Below are positions 1-11,380 of a stretch of DNA of 64,000 nucleotides, in pieces (the first letter of the stretch is position 1; each line of letters opens with the position of its first letter). Below the pieces are notes generated by a model. It had not been told where the DNA came from. It searched no databases and saw only the letters and a program-made list of their open reading frames with translations. A program made the position numbers and the translations under genes. Source of the stretch: Sphagnum magellanicum (Eukaryota; Streptophyta; Sphagnopsida; Sphagnales; Sphagnaceae); contig CM038919.1 in NCBI GenBank assembly GCA_021904315.1, positions 20,191,666 to 20,255,665 on the forward strand, in the 5' to 3' direction.

Positions 1-230
1 TTAAAATTTGAATTAAGAACACAATGTTAAGTAACAACTCATTAAAGGAAGCTTTAAATTAATGTTAAATTAATAAAATGTTTTTCAATGGTTCTCTTCA
101 GTGTGAATTAAACCCAAAAAAAGAGTTAATTCACTTTTAGGTCAGTTCTAACTAGAATGGTCTTTTTTTTTATAAACATGATATTATTTAAATATTAGTT
201 TACTTAACCTTATTAACTCAAGGTCTGATT

Positions 231-420
231 AAGTAGGTAGGGAATGTAAGTGGTTATTATCTAGGTAGGTGAATAGGTAACACCACTCGGTGGTACTATA
301 GTTAAGTATGGTAGGGAATGGAAAGTGGTTACTATGTAGGTAGGTAAGGCACTTTGTGGCTATTAGATAGTAGGTAAGTAGATGCACCTGGATGGTTAGT
401 AGATAGGCAGGCAAACTACA
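231..420. repeat. GTAGG-type degenerate short tandem repeats
   Basis: Irregular units of GTAGGTAG / TAGGTAGG with interspersed GTGGTTA. The same motif class recurs at 33.18-33.65, 46.31-46.49, 59.89-59.95, 60.94-61.14 and 61.38-61.83 kb, often inside or next to CACTA-like elements. Confidence 0.6.
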
Positions 421-3265
421 TACCCTGGTTAGCTACGGGAGAGGAATACAATGAAAAGAAAAAAATTCTGTCCCACACACCATCCAACTTGCATGGTGCA
501 CTATTTGACCCTGGTTAACTTTGGACCCTTTGGTTGGGGTGTGCATTCCCCTAGGATACACTATGTGAGAGGTCTACCTGCATACAAAAAGACACAAGTA
601 TCTCATCCACTTCTGCATCCCCGAGATGCTCACAATGAGGATCATCCATCTGGACATATTTTTTCATCCTCCTTCCCTCCACTTTCTCATCTTCATACCC
701 TCCCCTTGGAGACACAAATAGTAGTAATAGGAACAAAGAACTTTGGGAACGGTAATGGAACACCATTTTGGGAACATGAGGTGGGGAGGGGGTGGGGGAG
801 AGTTTGTGACCATTGTGGTTTTTTCCACTAGTAGCATCACATCTAACCTAATTGTAATGTCAAAGTAATTAGTTTGAAATGATTAATTATGTCCATTTTG
901 ACTAAAATGAAAACTAAGTATGTCCATTGTGATTAACAAAAAATGTTTTTTTGGTCAAATCATACATGTTGATGTACATTTGGTGGATCTAGCACCTATG
1001 TGGATTTCTATATCTATTTTTTTGTTGATTATGTCTTTAGTTTCATTAATTACATTGACTTTAGTAATTTTTTTACTTTCAAAATTTATTAAATTAATTT
1101 TAAATGTCAATTGCAAAAAAAGAAAAAAAATTGATTTTTGATTTGGATCATAGATTCGAATATAATGTAGTTAATTTATTTATCTGTTTTCATTTAATTT
1201 AATGATTTAATTCAAATTAATTTTAATATTTGAATATGGGCCATAAACTCAAGTAATTTTTTTATTTTAAATGAATTTCACTTGTAAAACCATATCACCT
1301 ATATTTTATTTTATTTTATTCCATAATTTTAGTTTTTTTTAATTTTTTAAATCTCAAATTTTAAGAGAGTATGTTGGTTGAAAAAATATTCAAAAAATCT
1401 CAATGAAATTTCTTTTATCTTAACATTTTAATTATGTAGTTTGTTATTGAAATTAATTTTCATGTGAAAATTTTAATTAGAAATTGATTCTAACATTTGA
1501 TAGGTTTTTGAAATTTTGCTCCTAAATATATGAAAATCTAAAAATATGAGGACCATATTACTATTGTTTTGATAATTAGTTTTAAAAATATATATATTTG
1601 GGTGATATGGGCCATTATCTAATGTCACATTGCTATTTTAATGTAACGTATGTCACAATAAAAAAACACCACATATTGTACATTTGTAATGGATGAAACC
1701 ACAAAGTTTATCTCACAAATGTGTCAAGTCATGAATAATGAATTTTTGTGAAAAGAAAATCACATTTTCTCGTAATGTCATCTCAATCATTGTGGACTTG
1801 GTCAAGTTTGTGGCATAAACAAATGGGTCCATTCTTAATGGAACCAAAAGTGTCTTTTGTTTGATATGACTAAATTTCCCATGCTAAAAATTAAAATTAA
1901 AAATAATTAAATAATTAATAATTTTTAAAAAACATCATAAGATTTCCATACATTTTAATGGACAAGACCTTTCCAACTTTGACTAGTTAACTATGTGCAT
2001 GTGATAGTACATGTACCACATTACTTAAAACATAAATTTCTTGTGGGAATAATTAGTATATGCAATCTTTGGAGAAAATTTGTTGAACTTTACTTATTCA
2101 AACTTTTTTTAATTTAAAAAAAAAAAACCACTTTACTTATGCACACAAAACATGTGTTTTTCTATAGAATTCAACATTTTAAAAAAATTACAATTTCAAA
2201 GGAAAGTCAATCTACACATAACACTGACTTCAGCTTAAGGTCAAGGACATTTATTCCTAGTGTAAACCCAATTTGAACCAAAGAACCAACACATGATTTT
2301 CACCCCGCTCATCTTTTGTTCCTTTTATCCCCAATGATATCCCTTATTTTGACCACAATATTTGAACATTAAACTATGAGTTTCTTTCCAAGAAATTTCA
2401 CATTTTTTTCATTATAAAGGATTTTCATATGTGAAGGTTGTGAATTTTTTTTCCTATCAACTGAAATGTGTTATAATTGGACATTCTCAAAGAAGGCCCA
2501 TGAATTTAAATTTCGGCCATGGAAGGGATAGGCCACATCTCTTGAGAATTTTGATTCCACCCTTGTGATTGTGAGTAATCTCCATATTCGGATTCTCTAT
2601 GAACAAATAATCTAGTGCAAAAAGCTTCGACATCTTGAAGAGCTTCAAAAATAAATTAAAGGAAAGAGATGATTATTTTAAAATTATGTTTAGGGTTTAA
2701 GCACCAAAAGTTCCTTCCAAGTTTACATTCCAAAAAAATTATAAACATTAGTAGAAAATATCATAGATATTTATCATAGTGGGTGGGGATTTTTGGGAGT
2801 CATGGGCTACCAATATTTGGGCTATAACACCTTCTTCTTCTTTTTCCTTTTCAGGCGCAAGCAATAATATCCATAGCATTCCATGTGGAATTCCAACGAT
2901 CTTTTTTCATCCAAGTCCATTTGTTTCAGCCTAGGCCTCAAACTAGTAATGTGAATCCAAATTGACCACCCTTTGTGCTTTGGATTAAATTAAAAATCCC
3001 TTGGAGAGATTTTAAAATTTTGTGGTCCTAAAGCCCAAGTGCTCTAGTATTAACTGCCCTAAATTCCCAATTTGTTGTACTTGTTACCATAGCCTAACAT
3101 GTTTGTGTTTTTTGCCCAACAAAATTTGCCATGGTAGGGAAATATTTCCTAACATCATTTAAGACATAACTTTTTCACTTTTATCATAAAGAAAAAATTT
3201 AATCAAATTTTAAACCCTTAAAATGGATAATTATAAGAATAATTATAATGGATTCTCTGAATACA
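421..3265. other. AT-rich intergenic DNA, no gene recognised
   Basis: Long A and T runs and no coding-like composition. The open frame at 451-831 (+) has a His/Pro-rich, low-complexity translation with no recognisable family, so I do not call it. Near 890-950 there are GTCCATTTTGACTAA-like motifs resembling the subterminal DNA of the CACTA-like repeats further right. Confidence 0.4.
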
Positions 3266-3316
3266 CACTACAGGAATCCTGGCTGGTCTTCACACCAGTA
3301 ATTTTTCTTTTTTTTA

Positions 3317-4381
3317 TTTTGTGATGTAGCCAAGGTCATCATCATCCATAAGCTGATTTAGCCAAATTTGTGTATTAAAAATACAAAAAAAATCCTTATA
3401 TATTTTTGGCTACCTACTTGAACCATGTGTAGAAATCTTGTTTTTTTTTTTTTTTTTTTGAAGTTTCTTGCTAAGAAATATTTTCAAAAATTTCACAATA
3501 GTGCAAAATTTTGCACAATAAGAAAAGGCTACTTCACACATTAGGGATGCAATTTTCATTCATTTAAGTTTTGGTTAATCCTTAAATTCCTCCTAATAAG
3601 GCAAACATGGCTATTTTTGGAGTTTCAAATGGATGTGGGCAATGAAAATTAAAATATTTGTTTAGTTGTGTTTTTTGGGGGGTTTATTGGGGGGCGGGGG
3701 GCTTTCAAAGGTCTTTAAAATGGTCTGCTAATTGAGAATTTCCATATGGATTTGAGTGGCATTTTGCTCAAATAATTGCATGCATTGAGCCTCTAGGTAC
3801 ACTCAAGACTACACCAATGAGAGTGGTGGGAAGTAGGAGGCTGACCTAGGAATTAATTTGTATGCTGACCCAAGTCTTTCTAAGTAACATTTGAAGGGAG
3901 GTGGGAGGCTGACCTAGAAATTCATTTCTATGCTAACCTAAGAGTTTTAAGTAACATTTAGGATTACACTTGATGTTTTTGCCCCTAACAAATCCTCACA
4001 TCCACATTCCCAAAACTTTCAAGTTTGATTCTTATTTGAAAACCCACATTTTGGCTTGAGTTATTTTTAATGAGTCCTTACCTTGGTCATTCTCAATGCC
4101 ATATTAAGATGCTTGCATTAGTGTCATGTTGAACATCTTTTTTTGGTCACTTACACAATAAAGAAAAGAATTTGTCATCAAATTCATTTTTTATTCCAAA
4201 AAGTTGCCAAATTCCAAGGGAAAAGTTTTCAAATCCACCATATTACATGCTAATTCATAATAGATTGTTGCTAGAACATAGCAGGTTTCTTAACACTTGC
4301 TAATTACCTCTCTTACCTATAGCCAAATTCACCTAAGACCTCTTGTGGATGGTCGCCAACCTACCTACCTCACAAAATTGA
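3317..4381. mobile_element. Non-autonomous TIR element, TAGCCAAATTTGG family
   Basis: An inward-facing copy at 3317-3371 (GTGATGTAGCCA, then TCATCCATAAGC and TTAGCCAAATTTG) is the inverse of 4319-4381 (TAGCCAAATTCACC, then CTTGTGGATGGTCGCC and CACAAAATTG). The two ends bracket about 1.07 kb without an open frame. Related ends occur at 5181-5240, 5461-5521, 5620-5680 and 21.24/21.93 kb, so this is a dispersed family. The pairing of ends is inferred. Confidence 0.45.
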
Positions 4382-5180
4382 CAAAAGAAAAAAACGCCTT
4401 GCCTCCGAGCTTCCCTCTTTCTCACCTCAAAGCAAAAGATCACTATATCCCTATCAATGGGTGTTTATTTTCTTTATTTTATTTTTTAAATTTAAATTTA
4501 ATAAATTTAATAAATTTCACACAAGTGGTGAATTAATGCTGCATGAACATATTTTACAATGAAATTTTTATTTTATTTTTTCCCCTCAGCCTAATTTGTT
4601 TTGCAAAATAGCAAGATCCATCACCAAAAAATAACTCCTACTTGGTTATGGTGTGTTATTGACATTTCATCACTTGAAAGTGTAAAGTGATAAATGGCCC
4701 CAGCATTTTATAATGTTTGGATATTCATATATCCAAGGGCTGACTTTGGGCCAAGTCAACTAGTCATGATCTTTACCATAGAAAATTCAACAATATGCAA
4801 CAAAAGCAATCCTTCCATGAGCCACTTTCGTCAACCCCTTGTGTTTTGAATGAACATCAACACAATGATGCAATTGTTTCAACTATTTTCCTTATTCACC
4901 TTTCTAGCACCCTCGAGTCTAAACATTCATTTGAAATAGTGACTATTTGAAACGTGTTCAAAAGACCCCTCAAAAAAATTGCACAAGACTTGAATTGAAC
5001 TAACTAAATTGAGTTGAATTTTGCTCAATTCATGCACATGTGAATTGAGCAAATTGAGACTATGGACCAAAATTTGCCAAAAGATGATTTTTCTTTTTTT
5101 TTAAATCCTTAAAAATCATCACAACTGCAAGCACAACATGATAGGGTGCTTAAGATTTTTCTACTTTTGTATTTTGAGTT

Positions 5181-5680
5181 TTGCCAAATTTGGTTTAATT
5201 TTCTTATGGATGATCACCACTTGAGCAACCTCACAAATTGGGGAGGAAAAAAAACATTGCATACACACCAATTATAAGAAAATTTTGGTATTATGTTTGT
5301 GGGACTCATACACAAAAACAGAAATAGGGTACCTTTTCCTCTAAATAATTTTACATGCCAGTCATGGGACTTCATTGTGCTTCATTCAGTGTAATTCATT
5401 ACTACCATCAGATGTTAAATGGAACATGTTTAAACTTTTATTACTTTCATATCTCATCTATAGCCAATTTTGGCTAAATCTTCCTATGAGTGACCATCAC
5501 TTTGGCTATGTCACAAATTTGTTTTCCAACCTATTTTGATTAATGCAAAAAAAGAAAAAAAAAGTTTTTTTTAGTGATTTGGCATTGTCAAGTAGTCACA
5601 ACCAGTGTTTTTTTTTCCCCTCAAATTTGTGAGGTAGGTGGGTTTGTGATCATCCACAAGAGGACTTAGCCAAATTTGGC
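5181..5680. repeat. Further ends of the TAGCCAAATTTGG TIR family
   Basis: Three more end-like copies: 5181-5240 and 5461-5521 in one orientation (GCCAAATTTGG, then GGATGATCACCACTT and CTCACAAATT) and 5620-5680 inverted (AAATTTGTGAGGTAG, then GTGATCATCCACAAGAGG and TTAGCCAAATTTGGC). 5620-5680 matches 4319-4381 closely in inverted form. The arrangement suggests nested or fragmented insertions. Confidence 0.45.
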
Positions 5681-5994
5681 AGCAAATTCAAGAGCAAACT
5701 AGAAAAATGTAGGATTCCCTTTTTTTAAAATAAAATTTGTGACATGTTAAAACCTATTTTTAAAAATATGGCAACTTCAGATTTTATTTTTTCTTCCCTC
5801 ATAGCATAATGTGACAAATTGGGCCCATTTTTTTTTTCCAAAAACAGCCCTTTGTTCTTTCACACCTACATTTTTTCGGTCACCAAGATGGAAAATTTTC
5901 CCCCCACCCCACCCCCCAAAAACACACACACACTATTCACGATAGGTTGTAACTAAATACTAATGACGATTATTATAGATAATGCTATTTACCC

Positions 5995-6226
5995 TACTAC
6001 CTAGGCTGGTTAGGTACTAATTTATTTATTTTTTCAATGGCAAAAAATTGTGAAAAATACATGCCTACCATGCCAAAAGTCTGAATGAAGCTGTTAAGCA
6101 CAATAGCTTCATTATTTAGCACAATGAAAAATTGGAAATTATTATTAAATTTTATTGCCAAACATAACTAACAAAGATTTCTATATTATTAGGCACCTTG
6201 CTGCCCGAACCTGCCTAGGTATGTAG
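5995..6226. mobile_element. MITE-like repeat, copy 1 (TACCTAGGC..GGTTAGG)
   Basis: About 230 bp beginning CTACCTAGGCTGGTTAGG and ending GAACCTGCCTAGGTATGTAG, so the ends are imperfect inverted repeats. A second diverged copy in the same orientation is at 18495-18731. Shared internal blocks include CTACCATGC, TAGCTTCATTATTTAG and TTGCCAAACATAAC. There is no coding capacity, so it would need a transposase from elsewhere. Confidence 0.6.
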
Positions 6227-8635
6227 TTGTTTACATGCATGACATTGTCTCTCCAAATCATGAACATTATTGGAAATGATAATTAGAAATCCCAGTTGGT
6301 CCCTTTACATGAAAGGCACAAATAATTTGTATAATTTCAAATTAAGTTATAATAGAATGGAAATGAAGTTACCAAGGTGAAGTTTAGGGTTTTTGAAAGT
6401 TAAGTAACCTTTTGAAAACCCAATTGTTGAAATTTTGAAATGCATATATTCATGAGTTTAAAACATTCAAATAGCCCTAATTTTTACAAGGCACATTCAC
6501 AATCATAATGAGTAGAGGTGCTACTTATCCAAGGATTGTGGGATCATTTGGCCTTGGCCTTTCCTATGTTGAGTACCTATTGCCCCCAATATCTCACTAG
6601 TTGCTCTAGATTGTCAACATTAAATAAATATTCATTTTTAAATGCGTGGGGCTTGTGGTTCTTTTGAAAAATGAATAAACATTATCAAAATACTTGCATT
6701 CTTCTATTTTCTCATATTATAAGTTATGATTTTTCTAAAAATACATCAAGTACATTATGATTCATTTTCATGTGACAATTTTTTTTTGAAATTCAAACAT
6801 ATTGGAAAATTCAAATATTCTTTAAATATTCCTTTTTTCTTTTTAGTAATATGTTTTTTTAATGTGCTTAGTGATTTCCTAATGCACAAGAACTTTTCAA
6901 TGGTAACAAGTTTTTTATTTTACAAATTTAAGGGGTTTCATTGCAAAACAAACATTATTTAACACAATAATTATTCAATTTCAAAGGTCTTTAATTTAGA
7001 ACAAAACCTAAAATTGGATGTAATGACCCTTCAAAAATGAATCAACATTCCTATTAGTCATGTGGCACATTAAGTTGCCATGATTGTCAAGACTTTCAAA
7101 TTGCACCACATTATGGCATATCATTTTGTACAATTTCCAATAGGATCTAACATTATTTTTAGTTTTTATGATTGTAACCCATGATGAGTGCAAACCCAAA
7201 AAATAAACATAGGGAGCACAAAAGTTTTTGCTACATAAAGAGCTTTTTAAAAAATTGAGAATATTTTTAAATGCTATTTTAAAAATATTTTTAACATAAA
7301 TCTTAACATGATAGTATAATGAAACATTTTTTTGAATCATATATTTTTTAATTAATTAATTTTAACTTGTAGATCATGAAATAAGGATATTTTCTTGAAT
7401 AATCAATCATGTTTTGCCAGATCGACTTGATTAACTAACCCAATATTTTCACCAAAGAGGACGTTGTTGATTCCTTATAGTGTGACTACACCCGCTTCTT
7501 ATATTATTGTAACTCATAATTCTTGTTAACATTTGAAATGGTTGAATGCATGTCCATTGTTTATAACATCCTTATCAAGGTCATAAAAGCATGAGTTCAC
7601 AAATTTCCCCTATACAAGGTTCACCATACTAATAATCAAATACTTACAAAACACTAATTCTTTGGAAATATCTTTTCAACACTTGTCAACCTTGTTTTCT
7701 CAAATGAATTGTAATGTGCTTTACCTACATTTAATAAAACCAATATTGGTCAAATATAAATTTGCAGATCTGGTAGCATGAATATCATTTTCAACATTTT
7801 TGCTTGAAATATGTACAACTCAAAAATCAAATTTACGAAGAAATGATGACACAAAATTGTTGAAATTGTTTAAAGGGTTTAGGATCAAGGTGAAACCCCG
7901 AAACCTTAGACTCTACTAAGAAAGTTATAAATTGGTTGCGAGTATTTTACCAATGTTAGTCTGGTATCAACTTTTGAACATGCCAACCTGCTCCTGGTAT
8001 GCAGCATTTTTAAAATCTTCATCCTATCATGGTCCTGGTACTTGTGTACGTTTTATGATTTTCAGCATTTCATACTGAGATTTAATAAAATGTCTTTACT
8101 TTGCAGATACCACTGAATGAGGGGATAGGGAGTCAAAGGATGCCCAAAGACAGGGTGAACACAGGGTTACTTTACGGATAAGTCTATTGGATCTAAAACT
8201 TTCATACCAACTTGGTCCTTGTTTTTAAACCGTTAAATCAGGGACTGGTTTTCAGCTGCTATAATGCAGGTGTACATAGTACATACAAGTGTTGGTCAGT
8301 TCTTCCTAATTTTTAATACAACTTGTGCTCTTGGTTTTTGATACTTTCAAATAATTTGGGTAGATTTTCTAAGCATAGACTTGAGCCCAGTCCTCCAAAT
8401 TTCTAAGCTTGCAGTTTTTCTTTTGGGCATTTTCAGAACCTTCAAGCTTGAATAAAATATTGGGTCCAGTTGTATATACATACACGCTACTAAACACTCC
8501 TCAAGACCACAGATCAAATAGATACAAAGTTTCACAACAATTTATTAAAGAATTAAGAATTATATAAGAGTTTTGCAACAAATTAAAACTAATCACATAC
8601 TTATAAAATTCAACCTACTTACTAATTCTTCAAAC
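6227..8635. other. AT-rich intergenic DNA, no gene recognised
   Basis: Open frames here (for example 6726-6962 and 7008-7340 minus) translate to Phe/Asn/Lys-rich low-complexity sequence typical of AT-rich DNA. I see no family motif, RNA gene or clear repeat. Confidence 0.4.
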
Positions 8636-8636
8636 A

Positions 8637-8925
8637 AGTTCAACTTAAAAGAACCTGAACTTATGTTCAAGAGTAACAAGTTCACCTTGCATACTTTAAA
8701 AAGAACTTGAACTTATGTCCAAGAGTAACAAGTTCAACTTGCATACACTCAAAGAACCTGAAATTCAAGAGTAACAAGTTTAACTTGCATACTTTCAAAG
8801 AACCTGATGTTCAAGAGTAACAAGTTTAACTTCCATGCTTTAAAAGAACCCAAACTTATGTTCAAGAATAACAAGTTCAACTTGCGTAATTCCAAAGAAC
8901 CTGAACTTAAGTGCAAGAGTTTTCT
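8637..8925. repeat. Minisatellite, about five units of 55-65 bp
   Basis: The unit reads roughly AGAACCTGAACTTATG, TTCAAGAGTAACAAGTT, CAACTTGCATACTTTAAA. It is repeated about five times with small indels. A GTTCAA/TTGAAC inverted motif sits inside each unit. Confidence 0.8.
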
Positions 8926-9654
8926 TTCACAGTTTTGATTTTAGCAATTAATTATAGGATTTGAATCTTCTGCCAGTTTCACCTAAAGGCCACCCAATTG
9001 GGTCCAGGTCACAAGAATATGACCTGTTTTAAGGCTCCACACTGGAGAACCTACTAATGCTGCTATATACATAATACTATATACCTGACATTGAAACTGG
9101 TACAAGGCTGTGTCCTTGCTGCTATTGTTGATACTGGATACCAGTATTGATACCAAGAGCAGGCCTCTCTATACAAGGCCACTCATATTTTCATCCCTAG
9201 TCCAGCTGAACAACTTAAAGAGGTTAGCAATTTCTTAAAGAAGTTGGAAAATTATGGCCAAACGTGAACAATTAAGTCCCACATGTGGCTATACTCCCTG
9301 TACCTTCTTGAGCCACACTCACTTACCATAAACTTAAATTTAGTCAGCTATTTAGTCGGTGAGGGGGCCTTTTCTCTCTGGACTCTTCACATCATAGCTG
9401 ATTCCATATTAAGAAACCATAGCATGAAGTTGAGAAATTTCCACTACTGTACTTGGAGGGCAACTTAAATGCTTGAATGTCCCTCCTAGAAAACAGAAGG
9501 GATCTTGGACCTCAAACTCCTTAAAAGTTAAAAGAGTGTGGAAGAGATCTTATGCCTAAAACTCCTTAAGAGTGTAAGAACTAAGAACCATTCCTCTCCT
9601 TGCAGCTCATAATCCACACATGTTGAGAGGTTCATGATAAAATGCCACCTCATT

Positions 9655-9706
9655 TGGACTTTAGCCATTGACGTTCCACCTCATGCTTTTCAATGGCTAA
9701 AGTCCA
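9655..9706. other. Perfect 17-bp inverted repeat (hairpin)
   Basis: Left arm TGGACTTTAGCCATTGA at 9655-9671 and its exact reverse complement at 9690-9706, with an 18-base loop. There are no poly-T tails or flanking TIR signs. Confidence 0.75.
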
Positions 9707-11050
9707 CATGCAGGGAGACACTCAGGCCTTATACTAGGCCCCTTATTTTGGGAATGCCCGCACCCTAGGGCTTTACCCTACACATAAATTGTCATCATCT
9801 GAACTTCCTTAAGATGGCTGTGGGGACATGCAATGGATATAAGGCATCCATTTCTTCAGACTGCATCTCAATTGATATGTTGTATTGGACACAGTTAGCA
9901 GATCAACAAGAAAATCATTGATCCCGTATCCAAGGCTCTATCTAATGTTACAATATGCAGGCACATTGCACATTGTGTGTATAGTGATAATTTAACATTG
10001 ATGGTGTTTTGCACTAGGGACTAAGGAGTAGGTCAATATGAACATGTTTGTTCCTTAGTGAATATAAGAGCCTGGAGTGTCCTCCACATCATAGGAAAGG
10101 ATTTAGGTGACAATTTTTTGAACAAATAACTGCTGTTTATTCCAGTATCATCTCGACTCTCCACTACTCTCCATTTCCACTTTTCTTTCTTTAAGGTCGA
10201 CCTCAATGGACTCTTAACACTCTAACATACCACAATTGAGGAGCACACGTAATGGCATCTTCAAAAAGTACTGGCCTCTCGTGCATCCACATCGCTTCAT
10301 AGTTGAGAGATCCTAAATTCTCAATCCTAAATGATCTCAACTACTAAGTGAAGTGGACACACCAGAGGCCTCAATGAAACATTGAAATCTTAAACAAGAT
10401 CTCAAAAGTCTAGTAAAGAACTGGTAGAATATTTTGTGTATGTGGAGAGCGCCTTACCCTAGTTCCCCTTCTTCTCAAACAAACTAGGAGTGGTTAAAAT
10501 TCTACCAGATCTTTATGCCAGATAATGACCTCGAAGAGGGCAGTTCTGGGATTTCAGGTCCCCTGTTCAGTTCCCACCTCATTCTGGGCCCTCATTCCCA
10601 GAACAGCCCCATTCTCAGTCCTTACCCTACATGTAATTTTTCTCTATCGGTACACACTTTCTTACGAAGGGTTATTAGCCCAGGCCCAAAATGGTGAGGA
10701 ACAATTGTAGGAATGAAAATTTCACGAAGCCAATGAGACAGATCAACATGTACCCAGGGAGAAATGGTTAGAGCACCACATAGGTGAGCAATACTGGAAC
10801 AGAAAACAGCAGTGGAGAGGAAGGTGAAATAGTTGTCTTTGATGATTCAAGAGAGTTGACATACCAGCAAATCACCTTCAAGAGGATCCATTTCTTTCCT
10901 CCAGAGGAGCAAGTTTCCCAATACCTAATCGTCACAGGGCAAGAGCATCACCACAGCACCAAATATTGCAAGAATGAAGTAAGAGAAAGAGGCAAGTCTA
11001 TAACAATAGATGCAGCCATCTTTAAGTTATCAAGAGTCTTATTGTTATAA
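9707..11050. other. Intergenic DNA of unknown nature, less AT-rich
   Basis: Composition is closer to that of the Myb gene than to the rest of the intergenic DNA. Short open frames exist (10515-10697, 10784-11050 plus), but I recognise no domain and see no consistent splice pattern. It could hold remnants of an old element or a distal 3' part of the neighbouring gene. Confidence 0.3.
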
Positions 11051-11380
11051 ATACATAATTGAAATAAGAGAATTTTCAATGCAATGCAATCTCTGTCAGG
11101 ACTAGTGTGCTGCTGTACACAACAGCTGCAGCACCATCAAAACTTGAAGAAGAAATTGAAGGATGAAACTGGAAAAGCGAGTGCACACAGCATTTCAGCA
11201 CCATCACAACTTCTCTCATTGCATAAAAGTAGAGCTGTGATCTGGTTCTGGCAGTAATCTGCTTACCCAAGTTGTCTCCCCAGCATATGAGATTTGATAA
11301 CATGCTTTGCAAAATGGCCACATGCCTTCAAGAGAATTGATTGTGGTATGAAGGAAAGCTTTCCCCATCAGTGAAGGTGT
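11051..11380 (-). other. 3' flank / probable 3' UTR of the Myb protein gene
   Basis: Sequence downstream of the TAA at 11383-11381 on the minus strand. It has no convincing reading frame, and its base composition resembles the gene more than the AT-rich intergenic DNA. A canonical AATAAA is not obvious; an AACAATAAG-like stretch near 11045-11035 on the minus strand is a weak candidate for polyadenylation. Confidence 0.3.

Noticed and set aside
451-831. 126-codon open frame on the plus strand
   Set aside because: The translation is His/Pro-rich with no recognisable domain, an overlapping frame is open on the opposite strand, and no splice or promoter context supports it.
3266-3290. CACTACAGGAATCCTGGC as another CACTA terminus
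   Set aside because: No matching inverted end or 3-bp duplication was found nearby, so the match may be chance.
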